Of a DNA stretch of 64,000 bases, positions 1-9,337 are shown in pieces (the first letter of the stretch is position 1; every line of letters starts with the position of its first letter). Location of the stretch: positions 62,001 through 126,000 of the forward strand of contig JAUJEA010000005.1 in the NCBI GenBank assembly GCA_030442035.1, written 5' to 3'. The notes beneath the pieces were generated by a model. It made no database searches, had not been told where the DNA came from, and saw only the letters and a program-made list of their open reading frames with translations. Made by a program: the position numbers and the translations under genes. The stretch is from Splendidivirga corallicola. Lineage in GTDB: Bacteria; Bacteroidota; Bacteroidia; Cytophagales; Cyclobacteriaceae.

Positions 1-908
1 GTCTACTAAAAGGGATAAAACATGAAGACATTTCATTTCTTGTCATAAAACATCTTAATAAACATTTCGGTGGCGCGCTTGATTTGGCCATTCGAATGTT
101 CTGCGATCAATATGAAAGGAAATTTTTCCACCAACTTGTTTCCAGTCAGCTTGACATCGACCGCTTAGATTATCTTAACAGGGACAGTTTTTTCACTGGT
201 GTTTCCGAAGGGACCATTGGTGCGGACAGAATTATCAAAATGCTTGATGTCCGGGATGATCAAATTGTTGTAGAGGAAAAAGGAATTTATAGCATTGAAA
301 ATTTTCTCAGTGCCAGAAGGTTAATGTACTGGCAAGTTTATTTACATAAAACAACCATAAGCTCAGAGAAAATCCTGGTGAAATTGATCACCAGGGCCAA
401 AGATCTTATATCCAATCAGGAACCACTCTTTTCCACTAAACCATTGAAGTTGTTTTTGGAAAATGAAATCACGCTGGAAGATTTTGAAAATAACGATGCG
501 TACCTGACTGCTTTTTGTTCCCTGGATGATTATGATATATGGGCTGCGATAAAAATATGGAGTCAGGGTGAGGATAAAGTTCTAAGATTATTGGCCAATA
601 TGATCCTCAACAGGCGGCTTTTTAAAGTGGTTTTGTCTAATGACCAAATTCAAGATGAAAAAATAAAAGAGAAACAAACACGTATTATTCAAAAGCTCAA
701 TTTAAATGAAAAGGAGTCAGAATATTTTATTGCACATGGTTCAATGAGTAATTCCGCTTATATTTCGGAAGGACAAAGCATCAATATTCTAACAAAAAAT
801 GGAAAGATTCTGGATGTAGCTCAAGCATCCGATCTTCCCAATATAAAAGCCATGAGCAAAATTGTAAAAAAATACTACCTATGCTGGGCCAAAAGTTTAT
901 CTTTGTGA
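1..908 (+). CDS. HD-domain phosphohydrolase, C-terminal part (5' end outside window)
   Basis: The reading frame is open from base 3, so the gene begins left of the window; the TTG at 84 is only an internal codon. Visible near the N-terminal edge is SQLDIDRLDYLNRDS followed by FFTGVSEGTIGADRII, which matches the conserved segment after the metal-binding HD motif in dGTPase/YdhJ-type HD phosphohydrolases. The HD residues themselves lie outside the window. The remaining ~200 residues are the helical C-terminal region usual for this family. Substrate is unknown; nucleotide hydrolysis is a family-level expectation only. It ends 28 bp before lpxD, as is common in Bacteroidota. Confidence 0.85.
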   Translation, partial: LLKGIKHEDISFLVIKHLNKHFGGALDLAIRMFCDQYERKFFHQLVSSQLDIDRLDYLNRDSFFTGVSEGTIGADRIIKMLDVRDDQIVVEEKGIYSIENFLSARRLMYWQVYLHKTTISSEKILVKLITRAKDLISNQEPLFSTKPLKLFLENEITLEDFENNDAYLTAFCSLDDYDIWAAIKIWSQGEDKVLRLLANMILNRRLFKVVLSNDQIQDEKIKEKQTRIIQKLNLNEKESEYFIAHGSMSNSAYISEGQSINILTKNGKILDVAQASDLPNIKAMSKIVKKYYLCWAKSLSL

Positions 909-936
909 CAATTTTAGTATAACCTGAATAAATTAA

Positions 937-1992
937 ATGGAGTTTACCGTAAATCAAATTGCAGGGATTTTAGGTGGGGAAGTACAAGGGAACGGTGAGT
1001 TAACAGTGCATAAACTGGCTACAATACAAGATGCGAAGAAGGGTTGCATTTCGTTTTTATCAAACCCGAAATACGAAAACTACATTTATTCCACTGAGGC
1101 TACAGCAATTATCGTAAAAGAGGGGTTTATGCCAAAATCTTCCATCAGTGCCACACTGATTTTTGTGCAGGATCCATATTTGAGTTTTACGGTTCTTCTT
1201 GAGGAATATCATAAAATCATAAGTTTTCAGAAAAAAGGTGTAGAAGATCCCTCTTATATTGGTAAAAACTCCAAAACGGGTGAAGGCATTTATCGCGGTG
1301 CTTTTTCATATATAGGTGAAAACACCTCCATTGGGAATAACGTTAAGATATATCCACAGGCTTATATTGGGGACAACGTGAAAATTGGGGATAATACTAT
1401 TATCCACCCGGGAGTGAAGATCTATGCCAATTCGATTGTGGGAAATAATTGTGTATTCCATTCAGGTGTGGTCATTGGAAGTGATGGTTTTGGATTTGCT
1501 CCGCAGTCCGACGGTTCATATAAAACCATACCTCAACTTGGAAATGTTGTAATTGAAGATAATGTGGATATAGGAGCCAATACGGTGATCGATTGTGCAA
1601 CACTGGAATCCACGATTATCCGAAAAGGTGTAAAGCTTGATAATCTTATACAAATAGCTCACAACGTAGAAATAGGAAAGAATACAGTCATTGCTGCACA
1701 ATCCGGAATTTCCGGATCCAGCAAACTAGGCGAAAACTGTATTATTGCAGGACAAGTTGGCATTGTCGGACATCTTGAAATTGGAAACAGGGTCACTGTC
1801 GGTGCACAATCCGGAGTCCCGAAATCCCTAAAAGATGATACCATTGCTACTGGAAGTCCCGCCATTGATCATAAGCAATATCTCCGCACAATTGCTGTTT
1901 ATAGAAATCTTCCCGAATTAAATGAGAGAATTAAACAACTTGAAGAAAAAATACTAAATTTGCCGACATTTAAACAGCATGATGAACATTAA
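937..1992 (+). CDS. lpxD: UDP-3-O-acylglucosamine N-acyltransferase LpxD
   Basis: Transfers a 3-hydroxyacyl chain from acyl-ACP to the 2-amino group of UDP-3-O-acyl-glucosamine, the third step of lipid A synthesis in the cytoplasm. The 351-residue protein has an N-terminal uridine-binding domain (about 1-105), then a long left-handed beta-helix of hexapeptide repeats (about 105-325) with [16 protein letters not shown] and IAHNVEIG, the latter carrying the expected catalytic histidine, and a C-terminal helix. Length is normal. The last 14 bases overlap the start of lpxC/fabZ, so the two are probably translationally coupled. Confidence 0.96.
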   Translation: MEFTVNQIAGILGGEVQGNGELTVHKLATIQDAKKGCISFLSNPKYENYIYSTEATAIIVKEGFMPKSSISATLIFVQDPYLSFTVLLEEYHKIISFQKKGVEDPSYIGKNSKTGEGIYRGAFSYIGENTSIGNNVKIYPQAYIGDNVKIGDNTIIHPGVKIYANSIVGNNCVFHSGVVIGSDGFGFAPQSDGSYKTIPQLGNVVIEDNVDIGANTVIDCATLESTIIRKGVKLDNLIQIAHNVEIGKNTVIAAQSGISGSSKLGENCIIAGQVGIVGHLEIGNRVTVGAQSGVPKSLKDDTIATGSPAIDHKQYLRTIAVYRNLPELNERIKQLEEKILNLPTFKQHDEH

Positions 1993-3373
1993 GCAACATA
2001 CCATCAAGAAACCTGTAACGGTTTCTGGGGTAGGATTACATACTGGAGTTGAGGCAAATATGACATTTCTTCCCGCCAAACCTAACCATGGGATAAAGTT
2101 TCAAAGGGTCGATTTGGAGAACGAGCCAATAGTGGATGCAGACGTAGACAACGTTGTTGATCTGTCCAGGGGAACTACCATAGAACAAAACGGAGCCAGA
2201 ATCAATACCGTCGAACATACTTTAGCAGCGCTGGTAGGTTTGCAAATTGATAATGTGCTTATCCAACTTGATGGTCCTGAACCTCCTATAATGGACGGGA
2301 GTTCAAAAGTATATATAGATTCTTTGGCCGAGGCAGGAACTGAAGAGCAAAACGCACTCAGAAATTTTTTTGAAGTCCCGGAAAGCATTTTCTACAGGGA
2401 CAAATCAAGGGATGTTGAGATTGCCGCATTGCCATTAGACGATTACAGATTGACTGTTATGGTGGATTATAATTCACCTGTTCTAGGCAGTCAGCACGCT
2501 TCTTTAAATGATATCAATCAATTTTCAAAGGAAATCGCCTCTTGCAGAACGTTTTGCTTTCTGCATGAACTGGAAATGCTCCACAAAAACAATCTTATTA
2601 AAGGGGGTGATCTGAATAATGCAATTGTTGTGGTGGACAGGGTTGTGGAGGATCATGAGCTTGACAATTTGGCCAAGCTATTCAACAAAGAAAAAGTTGA
2701 AGTAAAGAAAGAGGGGATCCTTAATAATGTCGAACTGAGATATAAGAATGAACCTGCCCGTCATAAGTTATTGGATGTTGTAGGAGATCTCGCACTGGTG
2801 GGAAGGCCATTGAAAGCACAAATATTAGCTGCCAGACCAGGGCACGCTGCCAATGTGGCTTTTGCAAAGAAACTTAAAAAAATGATGGAGGAGCAGAACA
2901 ACAATGTTCCGCAATACAATCCCAAATTACCTCCTGTTCTTGATATAAATCAAATTAGCAACATACTTCCTCATAGATATCCTTTTCTTCTTATCGACAA
3001 GATTTTCCATTTGGACGAAGAAACAGTCGCCGGAGTAAAGAATGTCACTATGAATGAACCTTTCTTTCAGGGACACTTCCCGGGTAACCCTGTGATGCCT
3101 GGTGTTTTGCAGGTAGAAGCAATGGCACAAATAGGTGGCATACTTGTTCTCAACACCGTTCCCGACCCGGAGAATTATTGGACTTATTTTCTTGGAATTG
3201 AGAGTTTCAGGTTTAGACGAATGGTTTTGCCGGGCGATTCTTTGGTTATACGTTGTGAGCTTCTCGCTCCGATCAAAAGAGGAATTGCAAAAATGAAAGG
3301 ACAAGCCTATGTCGGTGGCAATCTTGTTTGCGAAGGAACGATGACTGCAAGTATTGTACGTAAAGATTCATGA
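1979..3373 (+). CDS. lpxC/fabZ: Bifunctional UDP-3-O-acyl-GlcNAc deacetylase / 3-hydroxyacyl-ACP dehydratase (LpxC-FabZ fusion)
   Basis: One 464-residue chain carries two enzymes. Residues about 1-305 are LpxC, the zinc deacetylase that commits to lipid A synthesis, with EHTLAAL and [17 protein letters not shown] supplying zinc and catalytic residues. Residues about 315-464 are FabZ, the hydroxyacyl-ACP dehydratase, with [12 protein letters not shown] and the active-site segment [20 protein letters not shown]. The fusion is typical of Bacteroidota and joins the competition point for hydroxyacyl-ACP in one protein. Two adjacent ATG codons (1979 and 1982) could start it. It overlaps lpxD by 14 bases and lpxA by 4 (ATGA). 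Confidence 0.96.
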   Translation: MMNIKQHTIKKPVTVSGVGLHTGVEANMTFLPAKPNHGIKFQRVDLENEPIVDADVDNVVDLSRGTTIEQNGARINTVEHTLAALVGLQIDNVLIQLDGPEPPIMDGSSKVYIDSLAEAGTEEQNALRNFFEVPESIFYRDKSRDVEIAALPLDDYRLTVMVDYNSPVLGSQHASLNDINQFSKEIASCRTFCFLHELEMLHKNNLIKGGDLNNAIVVVDRVVEDHELDNLAKLFNKEKVEVKKEGILNNVELRYKNEPARHKLLDVVGDLALVGRPLKAQILAARPGHAANVAFAKKLKKMMEEQNNNVPQYNPKLPPVLDINQISNILPHRYPFLLIDKIFHLDEETVAGVKNVTMNEPFFQGHFPGNPVMPGVLQVEAMAQIGGILVLNTVPDPENYWTYFLGIESFRFRRMVLPGDSLVIRCELLAPIKRGIAKMKGQAYVGGNLVCEGTMTASIVRKDS

Positions 3374-4149
3374 ACCAACCATTAGCTTATATACATCCTC
3401 AGGCTAAGATAGCCCGAAATGTAGTTATTGAGCCATTCAGTACGATTCATAAAAATGTAGAAATTGATGAAGGTACCTGGATAGGTTCGAATGTTACCAT
3501 CATGGAAGGGGCCAGGATTGGTAAAAATGTAAAAATATATCCTGGTGCTGTAGTTTCTTCTATTCCCCAGGACTTAAAGTTTGACGGTGAAGAAACGACT
3601 ACAGAAGTAGGTGACAATACCGTCATAAGAGAGTTTGTAACGGTGAGTCGGGGAACCATAGATAAACATAAAACAGTCATTGGCAAGAATTGTCTCCTGA
3701 TGGCTTATGTACACATAGCGCATGACTGTATTGTGGGGAACAATTGTATCTTAGCCAATGCCGTACAATTGGCCGGCCACGTCAACATTGATAATTGGGC
3801 TATCATTGGAGGATCGAGTGCAGTTCATCAGTTTGTAAAGATTGGTGCCCATGTTATGATCTCTGGCGGTTCTCTGGTAAGAAAAGATGTTCCGCCCTAT
3901 ACCAAAGCGGCGAGGGAACCCCTTAGTTATAGCGGGATTAATTCCATAGGTCTCAGGAGAAGGAACTTCAAAAACGAAAAGATTCAGGAGATCCAGGAAA
4001 TTTACCGCAATATTTACCTGAAAGGGCTTAATAATTCAAAGGCACTGGATATTATAGAACTGGAAATGCCTCCTTCTAAAGAAAGGGATGAAATTCTGAA
4101 TTTCATTAAGAATTCAGACAGGGGCATTATGAAGGGCTATAAGAATTAA
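3370..4149 (+). CDS. lpxA: UDP-N-acetylglucosamine O-acyltransferase LpxA
   Basis: Catalyses the first, reversible step of lipid A synthesis: acyl transfer from 3-hydroxyacyl-ACP to the 3-OH of UDP-GlcNAc. The 259-residue protein begins directly with hexapeptide repeats (about 5-190), includes AYVHIAHDC with the expected catalytic histidine, and ends with the helical C-terminal domain (about 190-259). The start ATG overlaps the lpxC/fabZ stop codon, so it is the third gene of a tightly coupled operon. Length matches the family. Confidence 0.96.
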   Translation: MNQPLAYIHPQAKIARNVVIEPFSTIHKNVEIDEGTWIGSNVTIMEGARIGKNVKIYPGAVVSSIPQDLKFDGEETTTEVGDNTVIREFVTVSRGTIDKHKTVIGKNCLLMAYVHIAHDCIVGNNCILANAVQLAGHVNIDNWAIIGGSSAVHQFVKIGAHVMISGGSLVRKDVPPYTKAAREPLSYSGINSIGLRRRNFKNEKIQEIQEIYRNIYLKGLNNSKALDIIELEMPPSKERDEILNFIKNSDRGIMKGYKN

Positions 4150-4154
4150 GAAAC

Positions 4155-4775
4155 ATGGATATCCACATCCATAACCTAAGCAAAAAATTTAATAAAGAGT
4201 GGATATTCAAGGATATCAATTTCAATTTTAAAAGAGGCAATAGTTACTCAATTACAGGGCCTAACGGAAGTGGGAAATCGACACTGCTTCAGATCATTTC
4301 AGGGTCGATCCCGGCAACAAAAGGCACTGTGGTCTATAAATCGGACCAGGAGGTTATTGACCCCGAGTATTTTTACCAGTACCAAACACAAGCGAATCCG
4401 TATCTCGAATTGATTGAGGAATTTACATTACCGGAGCTCTTAAAATTTCATTTCACTTTTAAGAAAATTGCAGGTAATCTGAGTATTTCTGAGATCATTA
4501 ACAGGCTTTATCTCGAGGATTCAAAACACAAACAAATCAAGAATTTCTCCTCGGGAATGAAGCAACGCTTAAAACTGGGACTGGCCTTTTTTTCGGAATC
4601 GGATGTAATATTGCTGGATGAACCTACTACTAACTTAGACGCTTTAGGTACAAAATGGTATCTAAATGAGGTTACCAAACTATTGGAAAATACATTAATA
4701 ATAATAAGTTCCAATCAAAAAATTGAATACGAGTTTTGTAACAAAAACATTGATTTAAGGGATTTTAAAGATTAA
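4155..4775 (+). CDS. ABC transporter ATP-binding protein, orphan, atypical H-loop
   Basis: A 206-residue ABC ATPase. Walker A is GPNGSGKST near residue 36, the signature is FSSGMKQRLKLG near 130, and Walker B with D-loop is VILLDEPTTNLDALG near 150. The usual switch histidine after Walker B is replaced: the segment reads IIISSNQKIEYEF, with Asn-Gln where SSH is normal. No permease gene is adjacent. It starts 5 bp after lpxA and so is probably cotranscribed with it. A role in lipid A or envelope export would be a guess from position. The short length leaves no room for a membrane domain. Confidence 0.88.
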   Translation: MDIHIHNLSKKFNKEWIFKDINFNFKRGNSYSITGPNGSGKSTLLQIISGSIPATKGTVVYKSDQEVIDPEYFYQYQTQANPYLELIEEFTLPELLKFHFTFKKIAGNLSISEIINRLYLEDSKHKQIKNFSSGMKQRLKLGLAFFSESDVILLDEPTTNLDALGTKWYLNEVTKLLENTLIIISSNQKIEYEFCNKNIDLRDFKD

Positions 4776-4884
4776 ATCACTTGCTAATTTTAAAGATTTA
4801 TTTTACCAATATTTAAACGCAATTATTAGTCGTTACAGATGTAATAATTCAATTTAAAATACGTTTTAAAACTTGTAGCGATTT

Positions 4885-4915
4885 TTTGAATTTTTCTTTT
4901 TTTAAATAATATTTG
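4885..4915 (+). promoter_or_regulatory. Bacteroidota-type promoter for the lipoprotein gene
   Basis: TTTG at 4885-4888 and AATATTTG at 4908-4915 are separated by 19 bp. This fits the Bacteroidota -33/-7 pattern TTTG-N19-TAnnTTTG with one mismatch in the -7 box. It predicts a transcript start near 4922, about 30 bases before the start at 4951. The surrounding 4776-4950 is very AT-rich and otherwise empty. Confidence 0.5.
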
Positions 4916-4950
4916 CTAACCATTTGAATTTAAAATTAACTACAGCATAC

Positions 4951-5433
4951 ATGAAAAAGCTAAATTATTTATTCACTGCCGGAGTCTTACTAAGCTTAGC
5001 GATCTACGCCAGCTGCGGATCTTCTTCACCTGCACCAGCCGATACACCTGCCCAAATTGCTTTAGATAATCTAAAAGGTAAAGATTCACCTAAGACTTGG
5101 AACCTTGCCAGTGCTACTGTTGGAGGCAATGCTACCACAGATTTTGATGGCATGACCTTAACATTTTCCGGCACGATCAATGCTGATAAAAACAATGTGC
5201 AGGGTGGAACTTTTACTACTAACGGATCTCAGGGATTATTCTCAAATTCTGTTGGTTGGAGTTTCACATCCAATGATAGTCAGAATAGCATAACTACCAC
5301 CGGAGGGCAAGTGATCAATGTAACGATTTCTGCAACAAGTCTCACAATGAATTTTACTGTTGCTACCGCTGATGATGCACCTATCAGTAGGAACAAGGGA
5401 TTAGCTGGTACTTATGTCTTGAATTTTAATTAA
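4951..5433 (+). CDS. Small secreted lipoprotein of unknown function
   Basis: The preferred start is the ATG at 4951 (MKKLNYLF), not the upstream in-frame codon at 4924, because it begins exactly at a lipoprotein signal peptide ending in the lipobox IYAS-C with the cysteine followed by GSSSPAP. The mature protein, about 140 residues, is rich in Ser, Thr, Asn and Gly (SATVGGNATTDFDGMTLTFS) and looks like a small beta-sandwich, as in many surface lipoproteins of this phylum. I do not recognise a characterised family. It has its own promoter and terminator and so is probably monocistronic. Confidence 0.8.
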   Translation: MKKLNYLFTAGVLLSLAIYASCGSSSPAPADTPAQIALDNLKGKDSPKTWNLASATVGGNATTDFDGMTLTFSGTINADKNNVQGGTFTTNGSQGLFSNSVGWSFTSNDSQNSITTTGGQVINVTISATSLTMNFTVATADDAPISRNKGLAGTYVLNFN

Positions 5434-5457
5434 AAGATAAATTTATAGTAGATATTG

Positions 5458-5484
5458 AAAGCACCTCGATGAGGTGCTTTTTTA
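5458..5484. terminator. Bidirectional terminator between lipoprotein gene and mutS2
   Basis: A perfect 10-bp stem (5458-5467 with 5471-5480, AAAGCACCTC / GAGGTGCTTT) with a 3-base loop is followed on the plus strand by TTTATTTT. It lies between two convergent stop codons (5433 plus, 5482 minus). The T-rich tail is better for the plus-strand transcript. Confidence 0.8.
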
Positions 5485-7869
5485 TTTTAGCTCAACTATA
5501 CTTACTCCTGCCCCTCCTCTTTCCACGTGTTCATCTCTTACCTTTTTGACATGACTATAGTTGCGAAGATAGTCTCTGATCACTTCTCTTAAAATACCAT
5601 CTCCCTTTCCATGAATAATTTTTATCTCATTGATCCCAAACATTAAGGCATCATCAATAATGGCTTCAACTTCCGGTAATGCCTCCTCCACTCGCTTCCC
5701 TCTAACATCCAGATTCGTACTAAAGTCAAATCTTTTTTTATTGAGATCGATCCCTTTGGTAAGAGGTTTTTTTTCGATCTCCTTGAGTTTATGACTGATT
5801 TGTCTTTTTGACACTTTCTCCAACCTGTTCAGTTTTATGTTAGATTTTAATTCACCAATTAAAATTTCCACATCTTTCCCTTTGATACTCATAACCTCTC
5901 CAATCGTATCCTGCCCCTTAATTCTAACATAACATCCCAATTCTATCTTTCCTTCCACCACTTCAACAATCTCTTTTTTCTCAACCTTTTCTTTTTTGAT
6001 AGATTTCCTGAATTGTTCGAGATTTTCCCGAAGCGCTTTGGTTTTAGTTTTTTCAGCCTTATTCTCTTTAATTGATTTAATAGTCGCTTCTATCTTTTGA
6101 TTGGTATCAGAAAGTAATTGTTTGGCTTCCTCCTTAGCCTTATTAATTATTTCTTTTTTGTCGTTTTCCAGTTGCTTGGTCAGTTGCTCATATTTTTTCA
6201 AGGCAACTTCCAATTCCCTGTTTTTGGATTTCAGTCGGGTATTCTGTTCCTCATAAAATTTCTTATCCTGCTCGAGTTTATTCAGCAGTTTATCGAAGTT
6301 TACTTTATCCTCTCCAAGGTTCTGCTTGGCTTTATTGACCACAATTCGTGGCAGCCCGATTTTCCTGGCAATCTCCAGTGCGAATGAGCTACCGGGCTTC
6401 CCGATTTCGAGCTGGTAAAGCGGTTCGAGGTTCTCTACATCGAACCGCATGGCCGCATTTGAAATGAACGGCGTTTTATCTGCAAAGGCTTTCAGGTTAG
6501 AGTAGTGGGTGGTGATGACTCCAAAAGCCTTTCTATTATTCAAAGTTTCCAGAATAGATTCTGCAATCGCTCCTCCAAAATTAGGTTCTGTGCCAGTTCC
6601 AAACTCATCAATCAAAAACAAGGTCTGTTCATTTGATCTGTTAACGAAATGGTTCATATTCTTTAAGTGCGAACTGTACGTACTCAAATCATTTTCAAGC
6701 GACTGTTCATCTCCTATATCAATAAATAAATCATCGAAAAGCCCGAAGGTTGAATCCTCCTTGACCGGTACCATTAAACCGGTTTGGAACATATACTGCA
6801 ACAAGCCTACAGTTTTTAAACAAACAGATTTGCCCCCTGCATTCGGTCCTGATATTAACAAAATTCTTTGTTCATCATTTAAACTAATATTTAATGGTAC
6901 CACTTTCTTATCCTGTTCCTGAAGTGTTAATTGCAACAATGGATGTCGTGCGTTACTCCATAAGATTACCTGTTCATCTTTTATTTCCGGTTTAACGCTT
7001 TCGGTTTTTAATGCGAATCTGGCTTTGGCCCTGATAAAGTCAATCAAACTCAAAAAATTATAGGCTTTTTTAAGTGACGGAAGAAAAGGTCTGATGAAAT
7101 CTGTCAATTCCGTAAGAATACGAATCACTTCTCGTTTTTCCTGCGATTCCAGTTCTCGCAGTTCATTGTTTATTTCCAGCACCTCAGCCGGTTCCAGGTA
7201 AACCAATTGGCCTGTGGAAGATTCATCGTGAATGAAACCTTTAATTCTTCTTTTATGCTCGGCAAGTACCGGAATAACCATTCTACCATTCCTAATGGTT
7301 ATTTGATGATCATTCGATGTATATCCCTTTTCAATCGCCTTCCTTAGCATTTGATCCAGCACTTTTCTGAGTTTTGCCTGTTCCTGGAGCATTGTTTTAC
7401 GAATTCTGCTCAATTCAGGGGTTGCATTATTCCTCAATTTCCCATCCTCATCTATCTTTTGTGAAATTTCCTTCACAACAATTTTATCGAGATCAACCTG
7501 CTCGACAAGCTTTTTTAGTTCAGGGTAGCCCTCGGCATTGTTTAAGAAGCTCAAACATTTAAAAATCGTATCCAAAGAAAGTTGCAAGGCATGAAACTCA
7601 CTTTCGAGAAGGTAAACACCCACGATTCTAATTTTTTCCAAACTTTGTGATACATCTATATAGTTGCTGCTCGGAAAATCTTCCGAATTGGAAAGTATGG
7701 TTGCTAACTCTTCGGTTTGCGTTTGCCAGGACCTTATTCTTGCATAACTGTTAGAAAACTTCATTTTGTCCACATAATAGGACCCTAGTGTACTTAAACA
7801 CTCTTTCTTAATAAGTTCTCTAATTCTATCAAAACCTAGTTTGATTTCCAGGTTGCGAGGATACAACAT
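5482..7869 (-). CDS. mutS2: Endonuclease MutS2 (ribosome rescue / recombination control)
   Basis: A 795-residue MutS2. It has the MutS core and clamp (about 1-310), the ATPase with GPNAGGKS near residue 345 and LFLIDEFGTGTEP as Walker B, a long Lys/Glu-rich coiled coil (about 520-640), a KOW-like beta segment, and a C-terminal Smr domain (about 715-795) with LDVRGKRVEEA and IIHGKGDGILRE. It lacks the mismatch-recognition domain of MutS1. Family members suppress recombination or split collided ribosomes; which role applies here cannot be told from sequence. The DUF4296 gene lies 67 bp upstream on the same strand. Confidence 0.95.
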   Translation of the reverse strand: MLYPRNLEIKLGFDRIRELIKKECLSTLGSYYVDKMKFSNSYARIRSWQTQTEELATILSNSEDFPSSNYIDVSQSLEKIRIVGVYLLESEFHALQLSLDTIFKCLSFLNNAEGYPELKKLVEQVDLDKIVVKEISQKIDEDGKLRNNATPELSRIRKTMLQEQAKLRKVLDQMLRKAIEKGYTSNDHQITIRNGRMVIPVLAEHKRRIKGFIHDESSTGQLVYLEPAEVLEINNELRELESQEKREVIRILTELTDFIRPFLPSLKKAYNFLSLIDFIRAKARFALKTESVKPEIKDEQVILWSNARHPLLQLTLQEQDKKVVPLNISLNDEQRILLISGPNAGGKSVCLKTVGLLQYMFQTGLMVPVKEDSTFGLFDDLFIDIGDEQSLENDLSTYSSHLKNMNHFVNRSNEQTLFLIDEFGTGTEPNFGGAIAESILETLNNRKAFGVITTHYSNLKAFADKTPFISNAAMRFDVENLEPLYQLEIGKPGSSFALEIARKIGLPRIVVNKAKQNLGEDKVNFDKLLNKLEQDKKFYEEQNTRLKSKNRELEVALKKYEQLTKQLENDKKEIINKAKEEAKQLLSDTNQKIEATIKSIKENKAEKTKTKALRENLEQFRKSIKKEKVEKKEIVEVVEGKIELGCYVRIKGQDTIGEVMSIKGKDVEILIGELKSNIKLNRLEKVSKRQISHKLKEIEKKPLTKGIDLNKKRFDFSTNLDVRGKRVEEALPEVEAIIDDALMFGINEIKIIHGKGDGILREVIRDYLRNYSHVKKVRDEHVERGGAGVSIVELK

Positions 7870-7936
7870 GAATTCGGGTATTAAAGGAAGGTTATAAAAT
7901 AATTGGATTGACTATATGCACAATAACTCAATTGCT

Positions 7937-8275
7937 CTATTTTTTAAGCTTTTGTTCCCTGTAATTCAGACTATCGGTAACAGCATCATAAATTTCCTTC
8001 ATTTCAGTTACGTGCTCCAAATAATGATGGTAGCTTTTGTAATAAACCGAGTCATCAATGTTATGTTTTTCATATAGCCTCTTCTCATACTCATTAAAAA
8101 GAACTCTTGCCGAATCTCTCGTAATACCAAGTTTGGTTAATTTAGCTTCGGTAATATGGACGTCAATTAAAAAGGCGATCATCTGATCCTTGCCCAACAA
8201 CCATTCTGGCTTTTCCTGTTCTCCGGAACAGGAAAGCACTACCACTATAGATATGACCAAAAAAAACTTTTTCAC
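7937..8275 (-). CDS. DUF4296-family lipoprotein
   Basis: A 112-residue protein starting MKKFFLVISIVVVLSC, a lipoprotein signal with cysteine at 16. The mature part is helical, with DQMIAFLIDVHITEAKL and YYKSYHHYLEHVTEMKEIYDAV, the pattern of the Bacteroidota DUF4296 family. Function is unknown. It probably shares a transcript with mutS2 downstream. The region 8276-8458 separates it from the divergent DUF58 gene and must hold both promoters; I could not place them with confidence. Confidence 0.82.
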   Translation of the reverse strand: MKKFFLVISIVVVLSCSGEQEKPEWLLGKDQMIAFLIDVHITEAKLTKLGITRDSARVLFNEYEKRLYEKHNIDDSVYYKSYHHYLEHVTEMKEIYDAVTDSLNYREQKLKK

Positions 8276-8458
8276 GGGTGAAAATTACTCAAATAAGTTC
8301 TAATTTTAAAGCTGTGATGGTTCACAGTCAAAAATGAAACCAATTATTTAGGACTGTTAAAAAATGTTAAAAGCCTTGATTCATTCATGTAAAAGCGAAA
8401 AATATTATTCATTTGCAGTTTACACGAATATGATGGGTAAAGGCTGTTTGTGATCACC

Positions 8459-9337
8459 ATGAAGGAACTCTTAAAAAAGCTTAGAAAATACGAAGTCTAT
8501 ATCCGAAAGGTTGTTAAGTCCAGAAAGCAAGGAGATTTTCACTCCATTTTCAAGGGATCAGGTCTTGAGTTTGATGATGTAAGGGCCTATCAATATGGAG
8601 ATGATGTAAGAACAATCGATTGGAACGTAACAGCCAAAGGGCATGGCACGTTTGTTAAAACATTCAAGGAAGAAAAAGAGCAAACCGTATATTTCATACT
8701 CGATGTAAGTGCTTCTCAGGACATTGGTGTGGAAGGCAAGAAAAAATCAGATATAGGTAAGGAGATCTGTGGTGTACTCACATTGTCCTCCGTTAAGGAA
8801 CAAAGTGAAGTGGGACTAATTTGTTATTCAGATCAGAAAGAAAAATATATAAGACCTGGTAAAGGTTCTAAACATGCATATGAGATCATCATGAGCATGT
8901 TCAATTTAAAACCCAAGTCGCTTAAAACTGATCTGAGCAAAGCCATGGGGCTTGCTATGAATATTATAAAGCGAAGAAGTGTTGTTATTCTGATATCTGA
9001 TTTTATTGATGAAAATATCCAGCATAATTTTACTGCATTAGCAAAAAAGCATGATGTGGTAGCCATCCATATTATAGATCAGCGTGAGACACACCTTCCG
9101 AATCTTGGAATTATACCACTCTATGACAAAGAAAGTGGAAAAACACTTTGGATAAATACAAGTTCCAATGAGTTCAAAAGAAATATCAATGCGAATCACT
9201 TTAACAAACAAGATATATTAGAGACCTTTTGCAGAAAGCACCAGGTGAACTACTTACCAATCTATACTCATGAAGATTATGTCCCCAAGCTTATCAAGTT
9301 GTTTAAAGTGAGAAATAAAACCAAAAAAAGTGCATAG
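8459..9337 (+). CDS. DUF58 domain protein (VWA-like, Bat operon)
   Basis: About 292 residues from the ATG at 8459; a GTG three codons upstream is less likely. The central motif GSGLEFDDVRAYQYGDDVR, then TIDWNVTAKG, defines the DUF58 family, and a VWA-like fold follows with ILDVSAS as a degenerate metal site and VILISDF later. No membrane segment is visible. In Bacteroidota this gene normally follows moxR and precedes batA; here there is no moxR in front. It overlaps the next gene by 8 bases, so the three genes form one coupled operon. The biochemical role, possibly MoxR-assisted envelope protein maturation, is not established. Confidence 0.9.
   Translation: MKELLKKLRKYEVYIRKVVKSRKQGDFHSIFKGSGLEFDDVRAYQYGDDVRTIDWNVTAKGHGTFVKTFKEEKEQTVYFILDVSASQDIGVEGKKKSDIGKEICGVLTLSSVKEQSEVGLICYSDQKEKYIRPGKGSKHAYEIIMSMFNLKPKSLKTDLSKAMGLAMNIIKRRSVVILISDFIDENIQHNFTALAKKHDVVAIHIIDQRETHLPNLGIIPLYDKESGKTLWINTSSNEFKRNINANHFNKQDILETFCRKHQVNYLPIYTHEDYVPKLIKLFKVRNKTKKSA

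Noticed and set aside
2927-3304. 125-codon minus-strand ORF inside the FabZ part of lpxC/fabZ
   Set aside because: It is the antisense shadow of a strongly conserved enzyme domain.
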